From: JAEZVV01 sp036652035
GTDB lineage: Bacteria; Pseudomonadota; Gammaproteobacteria; Burkholderiales; Burkholderiaceae_F
Assembly: GCA_036652035.1 (NCBI GenBank)
Contig: JAVVWR010000021.1
Coordinates: 1 to 41,562 of the forward strand
Reading direction: 5' to 3'
DNA: 41,562 bases
A model generated the notes under the pieces. That model saw only the letters and a program-made list of their open reading frames with translations, had not been told where the DNA came from and did no database searches. Each line of letters opens with the position of its first letter. Position 1 is the first letter of the stretch. Positions 26,409-32,375 of this stretch are shown piece after piece. Position numbers and translations under genes: made by a program.

Positions 26409-26834
26409 ATGCCGCTGACTCGCCCGCTTGCCGCCCTGCTCGTCGCCGCCACCGCTCTGGCCGCTCCCGCCGCAGTCACGGCCACGCCGGCCGCCCGCGG
26501 CCATACCGGCGCCGACATGGCCGATATGCAGACCCTCGAAGCCCTGCGCCGCCAGGGTGACGATCTAGGCCGGCCGCACGACGTCCGCTATTTCTCGAAC
26601 TTCCCCGACGAGGCGAGTGCAAAAGCCGCCCGCAAGGACCTGGTGGGAGCGGGCTTTACCGCCGTCCACAGCGCGGCGGCGGGCAAGAGCCAGCCTTGGG
26701 TGCTGGTCCTCGCGCGCAAGATGACGCTGTCGATCGACAATGTGCGCGCCGCCTCGGCGGCGATGAGCGCGGCGGCGGCCAAGCACGGCGGCCGCTACGA
26801 CGGCTGGGAAGCCCGCCCCATCGCCAAACGATGA
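26409..26834 (+). CDS. RraB-like (ribonuclease E inhibitor B family) protein with a signal-like N-terminus
   Basis: A 141-residue protein whose residues about 38-138 match the RraB fold: G-D-D-L-G-R-P-H-D-V-R-Y-F-S-N-F-P-D, then A-A-R-K-D-L-V-G-A-G-F, and the C-terminal G-G-R-Y-D-G-W-E-A. RraB binds RNase E in the cytoplasm and limits mRNA decay. Oddly, the first 30 residues look like a cleavable signal peptide (L-A-A-L-L-V-A-A-T-A-L-A-A-P-A). An internal start at residue 37 or 40 would give a normal cytosolic protein, but no ribosome binding site marks either start. If exported, it would not be an RNase E inhibitor. Stands alone between azlD and the racemase gene. Confidence 0.8.
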   Translation: MPLTRPLAALLVAATALAAPAAVTATPAARGHTGADMADMQTLEALRRQGDDLGRPHDVRYFSNFPDEASAKAARKDLVGAGFTAVHSAAAGKSQPWVLVLARKMTLSIDNVRAASAAMSAAAAKHGGRYDGWEARPIAKR

Positions 26835-27014
26835 CAGGACGGAGAACCGCTCAGCGGGTTTCTCCGGTTCGCGCCGGCTGAGAGAGCCACCCCCGGCACC
26901 CGGGGCTGACGCCGGGCAAGGCGCTTGCTCGACCAAGGGGCTTTCACTAGGCCCGATCGCGGCGGCGCGGTGCCAAGATCGAAGCCCCTTCCTCGCGGTT
27001 TTCGCATCAACAAA

Positions 27015-28478
27015 ATGCAGTCACGTTCTCCGCGCCGCTCGATCGGCGTGATCGGTGGTCTGGGCGCGCTCGCCGCCGCCGACCTTTTCTTCAAGCTCCT
27101 GCGCGCCACCCCCACCGCCCACGGTGAAGACCTGGTCGACGCGATTTTCGAACAACACGCGTTTGAAGAAGCCGGCCTGCCCGGCAACGAAGACGCGCGC
27201 CTCGCCGGCCGCAAGCTCTACGTCTACGACATGCTCAAGCGATTTGGCGAGCGCAAGGTCGACGCGGTGCTGCTGCCCTGCTTTCTGTCGCACAGCTTTC
27301 TCGACGAACTGACAGCCGAGATCCGCACCCCGGTGGTCGATATGTTCGACGCCTTGATCGCCCACCTCGCCCGCCGCCACCCCGGCGCCAAGCTGGGCGT
27401 GCTGACCTCGGATCTGGTGCGCCGCAAGCAGCTCTTCCAGAAGCGTTTTGCCGCGACCGGTCACGAGCTCGTGTTTCCGAGCGACGAGGTGCAAGCCAAG
27501 TCGGTGATGACCGCCATTTACGGCGAACGCGGCTTGAAGGCCGGCCACTTGCAGGGCCCGGCGCTCGAATCGCTGGTGGCCGCTTGCGAACACCTGCGCG
27601 CCGCCGGCGCCGACGTGATCGTGCCGGGCTTTTCGGAGATCGCCCTGGCCGCCCAGGCTTTGCAGGAGCGCGGCCTGCCGGTGCTCGACTGCAACGAGAT
27701 CTACGCCCGCTACGCGTTGGACGCCACGCTCTCGCCCTCCAAGCGCGCGTTCAAGATCGGCATGGTCGGCGGCCTCGGCCCCGCAGCCACGGTCGACCTG
27801 CTCGACAAGATCGTGCGCGCCACGCCGGCGACCCGCGACCAGGAACACATCAAGCTCGTGATCGAGCAGAACCCGCAGATCCCCGACCGCACCGCCAACC
27901 TGCTCGGCACCGGCGTTGACCCCACGGTAGCGATGTACGCCGCGTGCAAACGGCTCGAGGCCGACGACGCCGACGCGATCGTGATTCCGTGCAATACCGC
28001 GCACGCCTTCATCGACCGCATCCAGCCCTACCTGAGCATTCCCTTCATCAACATGCAGCGCGCCACGCTCGAGGCGATCGCCGAGCGCTGGGGCAAGGAT
28101 GTCCGGGTCGGCCTGATGGCCACCAGCGGCACGATTGCCACCCGCATCTATCACGAGCTCGCCGACAAGATGGGAATGACGCTCGTCACGCCCGACGAGG
28201 CGGCGCAGGCGCGCGTGATGAACGCGATCTACGGCGAAAAAGGGGCCAAGGCCGGCTTTACCGACGGCCAGTGCCGCGACGACCTGCTCGCCGGCGCCGA
28301 GTACCTGGTGCGCGAAGAGGGCGCGCAGGTGCTGATCCTCGGCTGCACCGAGCTGCCGCTGATCCTCGATGAATGCGACGACGTCGAGATCGCCGGAGCG
28401 CACGTCGCCCTGGTCGATCCCACCGCGGTGCTCGCGCGCAAGTGCGTCGCGCTCGCGCTCGAAGCCAACGCCGCTTAA
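27015..28478 (+). CDS. Two-domain aspartate/glutamate racemase-family protein
   Basis: A 487-residue protein made of two homologous Asp/Glu racemase-like domains, about 9-235 and 246-480. They share I-G-x-x-G-G-L-G at 10-17 and 248-255, and an x-A-I-Y-G-E-x-G-x-K-A-G block at about 167-177 and 404-413. Domain 2 has both catalytic Cys: C326 (I-P-C-N-T-A-H) and C444 (L-G-C-T-E-L-P). Domain 1 keeps C89 (L-P-C-F-L-S-H) but has Gly205 (V-P-G-F-S-E) where the second Cys should be. Domain 2 should therefore be the active unit; domain 1 may be regulatory or use one-Cys chemistry. The start at 27015 lies just before the first domain. Confidence 0.88.
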   Translation: MQSRSPRRSIGVIGGLGALAAADLFFKLLRATPTAHGEDLVDAIFEQHAFEEAGLPGNEDARLAGRKLYVYDMLKRFGERKVDAVLLPCFLSHSFLDELTAEIRTPVVDMFDALIAHLARRHPGAKLGVLTSDLVRRKQLFQKRFAATGHELVFPSDEVQAKSVMTAIYGERGLKAGHLQGPALESLVAACEHLRAAGADVIVPGFSEIALAAQALQERGLPVLDCNEIYARYALDATLSPSKRAFKIGMVGGLGPAATVDLLDKIVRATPATRDQEHIKLVIEQNPQIPDRTANLLGTGVDPTVAMYAACKRLEADDADAIVIPCNTAHAFIDRIQPYLSIPFINMQRATLEAIAERWGKDVRVGLMATSGTIATRIYHELADKMGMTLVTPDEAAQARVMNAIYGEKGAKAGFTDGQCRDDLLAGAEYLVREEGAQVLILGCTELPLILDECDDVEIAGAHVALVDPTAVLARKCVALALEANAA

Positions 28479-28496
28479 AGCCACACTAAAGCCACA

Positions 28497-28528
28497 CGCT
28501 CTCGTCTGCCGCCAGGCCGACGAGAGCG
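28497..28528. terminator. Hairpin between convergent racemase and response-regulator genes
   Basis: CGCTCTCGTC (28497-28506) pairs perfectly with GACGAGAGCG (28519-28528), loop 12 nt. It lies midway between two convergent stop codons and could act in both directions, but there is no real T-run on either side, so this call rests on position and stem quality. Confidence 0.5.
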
Positions 28529-28545
28529 GCGGACGAATCAGCGGA

Positions 28546-29172
28546 TCACGGCAGCCGGTCCTCGTCAATCGCCAGCAGCAGCCGCGCGACTTCGGCCGCC
28601 GACCGCAGACCCAGCTTGCGGCAGGCGTTGCCGCGATGGACTTGAACCGTTTTTTCGCTGATGCCCAGGCGGTCGGCAACCAGCTTGTTGGGCAGGCCGG
28701 CCCCCACCCATCGCGCCACGTCTTTCTCGCGCGCGGTCAGGGTCTCGAAGCGCTCGCGCTCACCGGCGCTTTCTTGCAGGCGCGTGCGGCGGCTGGCGTC
28801 GCGCGCCACCGCCGCGGCGATGGCGTCGAGCAGGCGCTGGTCATCGACCGGTTTTTGCAGAAAATCGCAGGCGCCGCGCTTGAGCGCATGGACCGCCATA
28901 TCGATATCACCGTGGGCCGAGATGAACACAATCGGCAGCTCGATCCCGCGCGCGAGCATCTGCTCCTGCAGTTCGAGCCCCGAGATCGTCGGCATGCGAA
29001 CGTCGAGCAGCAGGCAACCCGGCTCGCTGCCATCGTCGTTCGAGAGAAATTCCACCGCATCGGCATAGGCGCGCACCCGCCAGCCCTCGCCCTCGAGCAG
29101 AAAAACCCAGGAGCGGCGCATCGCGTCGTCGTCGTCCAGCACCCGCACCCAGGCGGCGCCCTCACATGGCAT
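28546..29172 (-). CDS. FixJ/TtrR-like response regulator (receiver + LuxR-type HTH)
   Basis: A 208-residue two-component response regulator. The receiver domain has the acidic pocket D-D-D-D (13-16), phosphoacceptor Asp57 in L-L-L-D-V-R-M-P, and Lys in F-L-Q-K-P. A LuxR/FixJ-type helix-turn-helix follows (L-T-A-R-E-K-D-V-A through G-I-S-E-K-T-V-Q-V-H-R). Its start at 29172 overlaps the end of the sensor kinase gene by 11 nt, so the pair is co-translated. By position it should activate the adjacent molybdoenzyme operon in response to the kinase signal (inference). Confidence 0.93.
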   Translation of the reverse strand: MPCEGAAWVRVLDDDDAMRRSWVFLLEGEGWRVRAYADAVEFLSNDDGSEPGCLLLDVRMPTISGLELQEQMLARGIELPIVFISAHGDIDMAVHALKRGACDFLQKPVDDQRLLDAIAAAVARDASRRTRLQESAGERERFETLTAREKDVARWVGAGLPNKLVADRLGISEKTVQVHRGNACRKLGLRSAAEVARLLLAIDEDRLP

Positions 29173-30949
29173 GGCAGTTCTCCAGAAGCGGCAGATCGAG
29201 CCCGACTTGCAGGCCGTGCGGCGCACGCCGCGCGACGTCGAGCCGACCGCCATGGGCTTCGGCGATGCGCGCGGCGATCGCCAGCCCCAGACCCAGCCCG
29301 TCGGGCTTCTTGCTGTTGAGCGGGGTAAAGAGTCCGGCCATCTGCTCGTCGTCGAGCGCCGGACCGTTGTCAGCCACGCCCAGCCACCAGCGCGGGCCGT
29401 GGCGGATCAGGCGCAGTTCGATCAAGGGCCGCGCCGTGCCTGCCGTGGCATCGGCCGCGTTCTTGAGCAGATTGAGAATCAGAAGCTCGATCTCCAGCGC
29501 ATCGGCCTCGGCCCAGGCCGGCCCGTCCAGCCGGCGCTCCACCGGCGTGGACGAGCGGCCGCTGCGCTCGAACAGATCGGCGGCGGCCGCCGCCACCCGC
29601 GCCAGATCGACCCGCTCGCGCTGCGGCGCGCGGCGCCGGGCGTAAGCGCGAACGCGGTCGACGATGTCGGCCGCGCGGCTGCTCTGGGCTGCAACCTCGT
29701 CCATCACCTGCGCCACCACGTCGGCGTCGACCGCGCCGCGGTCGAGCCGGCGCTTGAGCCCGCGCGAAAAGTTCGAGATCGCCGCCAGCGGCTGCTTGAG
29801 CTCGTGGGCAAACATGCTCGACATCTGCCCCACCACGCCGGCGCGTTCGAGCGCGTCGATCCGGTTGCGGCTGGCGCGGGCCGCCGCTTCCATGCGGTCG
29901 CGCTCGGACAGAGCGCGGCGCAGATCGGCGGTGCGCGCCCGCACCAGCGCCGACGCGAGCACCAGGTGCGCCAGCCCACCCAGCACCAGCAGGGCGAGCA
30001 GCATCAGCCAGGGCCAGTGGCGCTGGGCCAGACCGGCGAGCGTCCACTCCCGGAGGTAGAGATAAGGGCCGAGCTGAAGTTCGCGAAAGAGCGTATCGAC
30101 CGGACCGAAATCGCTCGCAATGCTCCACTCCTGGCCGTCCGCGGTCGGCGCCATGGTCAGCAAGGCGGCCGTGACTTGCTTGGACAGTGCCGAGCCCGCC
30201 GCCGGCAGCGAGGCGAAGGTCCAGTCGGGGTACAGGGCGGTGGAGTGGCGGCAGCGAAAACCGTCGTCATGGCGCTCGCCCACAACCCGGATCGCGCCCG
30301 CGGGCAAGGTGCCGGCCTGCTCCATCTCCTCGACCAGGCAGGCACGCACGATGCCGGCGTCAACCCGGCCGGCGAGCACCTCGTCGAGCACGTTCTGCAT
30401 CGGGTACGAAGAAAAGCCCAGACGGCCGAAATAGGATTCAGGGTCGTGGCCGCGCCGCTTGAGTTCACCCAGGGCGATCTGGTAGCCACCAAAGGCGGTG
30501 GGCGCCACCGCCATCACCGAACGGCCGGCGAGGTCGGGAACGTCACGCAGATCGGCCCGATCGGCGCGCACGACAAAGGCCGAGGCCATCGATCGGTTGG
30601 GATCGTCGGCCTGCGGAATCTTGAGGGTAGCCAGGTGGCGCGCGTGGGCCGCGGGTTCGACCGCGGCGTAAAAACCACTGTTGGCGATAAAAAAATCGAG
30701 CCGCTTGTCGAGCACGGCGCGTTCCAGCCCGGGCAGGTCGTAATAGCTGAGCTCGAGCGGACGGTCGCCGAGCGACGCCTTGAGCCGCAGGACGGTGGCG
30801 GCAAAAGCCGCCCGCGTATCCCCCAGGCCCAGCGTGGCAAGAATGCCCAGCCGCACCGGCGCCGCAGGAGCGGCACGGACGGGCAAGGCCACCCCCACCA
30901 GCGCCAGGACCAGCCAGCCACCAAAGAAAAATCGAAGGAAGACACGCAT
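29162..30949 (-). CDS. TtrS-like sensor histidine kinase with periplasmic PhnD-type binding domain
   Basis: A 595-residue membrane sensor kinase. A signal/anchor segment (5-25) is followed by a PhnD-like periplasmic binding domain (about 31-290), a membrane helix (about 312-334), a dimerisation domain with phosphoacceptor His382 in A-H-E-L-K-Q-P-L-A-A-I, and an ATPase domain with the N-box N-L-L-K-N-A-A-D-A, D-N-G, and G-L-G-L-G-L-A. This layout is that of TtrS, the tetrathionate sensor, and of TodS/FixL-like relatives with the same H-box. The ligand is unknown; it is most likely the substrate of the adjacent reductase. It lies 15 nt downstream of the TorD-like gene. Confidence 0.9.
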   Translation of the reverse strand: MRVFLRFFFGGWLVLALVGVALPVRAAPAAPVRLGILATLGLGDTRAAFAATVLRLKASLGDRPLELSYYDLPGLERAVLDKRLDFFIANSGFYAAVEPAAHARHLATLKIPQADDPNRSMASAFVVRADRADLRDVPDLAGRSVMAVAPTAFGGYQIALGELKRRGHDPESYFGRLGFSSYPMQNVLDEVLAGRVDAGIVRACLVEEMEQAGTLPAGAIRVVGERHDDGFRCRHSTALYPDWTFASLPAAGSALSKQVTAALLTMAPTADGQEWSIASDFGPVDTLFRELQLGPYLYLREWTLAGLAQRHWPWLMLLALLVLGGLAHLVLASALVRARTADLRRALSERDRMEAAARASRNRIDALERAGVVGQMSSMFAHELKQPLAAISNFSRGLKRRLDRGAVDADVVAQVMDEVAAQSSRAADIVDRVRAYARRRAPQRERVDLARVAAAAADLFERSGRSSTPVERRLDGPAWAEADALEIELLILNLLKNAADATAGTARPLIELRLIRHGPRWWLGVADNGPALDDEQMAGLFTPLNSKKPDGLGLGLAIAARIAEAHGGRLDVARRAPHGLQVGLDLPLLENCHAM

Positions 30950-30964
30950 CCTTCGACTATGCGG

Positions 30965-31648
30965 TCAGGCGCCGTCAAGCTCGATCAGAGCTTCCACCCA
31001 ATCCGCCGCATCGACCCGCAGGAATTCCCGCACCAGGCCCAGCACGGCACCGTACCAACCCGCAGCGTCGAGCTCGTCAACCGCGGCGGCCAGCCCGCCA
31101 ACCCAGGGCAGCAGGTGCGAATCCAGAAACTCGCGCTGCCCCGTCAGATAGGCCAGCCGGTGCTCGGGCGCGGCGCGCAGAGCCTCGTCGGTGAGCGAGC
31201 CCATGAAGGCCAGTTGCAGCCCGAGGTGATCCTCGGGCTCGCGCGCGTCCGCGTCACACCCCATGCCAAAGCGCGCATAAAAAGCCAGGCTCGCGTCGCG
31301 CGGCTCCTGCATGGCAAGCCGCTCGGGCGAGCGGAACACCGACTCGTACGGAGCGACCGCGCCATGGCCGATCAGAAACACCCGGGCGTAGTCGCGGGCA
31401 AGCGCATCGAGGTCGATCGCGCCCGCGTCCAACCGGGCCAGCTGCGAGCGCATCCGGCCGATCGCGGCGATCAGCGCCGCGTCGTCCACGGCAGCGCCCA
31501 GCCGCTCGCAAACCACGAGCGCTTCGCGCAGCGCGCCGACATGCTCCGCGTCGGGCTCGACCAGCACGGCTCGCCCCAGCACGTAATAAAGCGAGGCGCG
31601 CAGCGCCAACAGCGCCACGCGGCCGCGGTCGGTGTCGGAGCCGCTCAT
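30965..31648 (-). CDS. TorD/DmsD-family molybdoenzyme chaperone
   Basis: A 227-residue all-helical protein of the TorD/DmsD/NarJ group, which binds the Tat signal of the molybdoenzyme and aids cofactor insertion before export. Features: R-A-S-L-Y-Y-V-L-G-R near the N-terminus, D-Y-A-R-V-F-L-I-G, P-Y-E-S-V-F, and E-P-E-D-H-L-G-L-Q-L-A-F-M, the family's E-P-x-D-H-x signature. The start at 31648 overlaps the stop of the ferredoxin subunit by one base (TGATG). This fits a dedicated chaperone for the adjacent catalytic subunit. Confidence 0.92.
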   Translation of the reverse strand: MSGSDTDRGRVALLALRASLYYVLGRAVLVEPDAEHVGALREALVVCERLGAAVDDAALIAAIGRMRSQLARLDAGAIDLDALARDYARVFLIGHGAVAPYESVFRSPERLAMQEPRDASLAFYARFGMGCDADAREPEDHLGLQLAFMGSLTDEALRAAPEHRLAYLTGQREFLDSHLLPWVGGLAAAVDELDAAGWYGAVLGLVREFLRVDAADWVEALIELDGA

Positions 31649-32361
31649 CACGCCCTCGGCGCGCGAGCGCGAAAGAGAATGCTGGGCCGGGTCTTGGCCA
31701 CGTCCTCGGCCTTGAAACCGGTTGCCGTGAGCGTCGCCTGCGGATACTTGCGGCGCAGCTCCTCGAGCGGGCCGAAGTCGAGCGCGCGGTTGGGGCACGA
31801 GGCCACGCACGCGGGTTTGAGCCCCTCGCGCAGGCGGTCAACGCACATCGTGCACTTGGTCATGCGCGGTCGCTGGGGGTCGCTGTACTCGTACTTGCTG
31901 GGATCGTCGTAGTACTGCGGCACATCCCACGGGCAGGCCTCGCGGCAGGCGCCGCAGGAGACGCAGGCCTCGGAGTCGACCAACACCGCGCCGAACTCCG
32001 GGTCCTTGCGGATCGCCTGCACCGGGCAGACCGGCAGGCAGGCCGGTTGGGCGCAGTGGTTGCAGCCGAGCGACAGGCTGACCGCGTCGACCTTGGGCGG
32101 GATGGTCCCGAACTCGATCGTCGTCACCTGGCGCCAGTTTTCCTTCATGTCGTAGCGACGGAACTCGGCATAGTTCTGGCCGCTGCCGGCCGGACCTTCC
32201 CAGCCGCTTGGCGTGGCGTAAAGACGGCCGCGCTCCTCACCCATCTCGCCATGGATGACGCGGTCGCCGCGCTTGTCCTCGTTCCATTCCTTGCACGCCA
32301 CGGTGCAGGCCTTGCAGCCCACGCAGCGGGTCTGGTCGAAGTAGAAACCCCATTGACTCAT
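31648..32361 (-). CDS. DmsB-like electron-transfer subunit with four [4Fe-4S] clusters
   Basis: A 237-residue ferredoxin-type subunit carrying 16 cluster cysteines: the first group C13-x2-C16-x2-C19-x3-C23, then C-N-H-C-A-Q-P-A-C-L-P-V-C-P, C-V-S-C-G-A-C-R-E-A-C-P, and C-T-M-C...C-V-A-S-C-P. This is the DmsB/PhsB pattern. It has no signal peptide, so it would be exported as a complex with the Tat-bearing catalytic subunit. GGGAG precedes the ATG at 32361. A membrane subunit gene that would normally follow is absent; the TorD-like gene follows directly. Confidence 0.93.
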   Translation of the reverse strand: MSQWGFYFDQTRCVGCKACTVACKEWNEDKRGDRVIHGEMGEERGRLYATPSGWEGPAGSGQNYAEFRRYDMKENWRQVTTIEFGTIPPKVDAVSLSLGCNHCAQPACLPVCPVQAIRKDPEFGAVLVDSEACVSCGACREACPWDVPQYYDDPSKYEYSDPQRPRMTKCTMCVDRLREGLKPACVASCPNRALDFGPLEELRRKYPQATLTATGFKAEDVAKTRPSILFRARAPRA

Positions 32362-32375
32362 TTTCTTGCTCCCGT

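Noticed and set aside
29171..31912. 913-codon plus-strand open frame opposite the sensor kinase and TorD genes
   Set aside because: It spans several well-identified minus-strand genes and their junctions, with no recognisable motif; a frame kept open by high GC.
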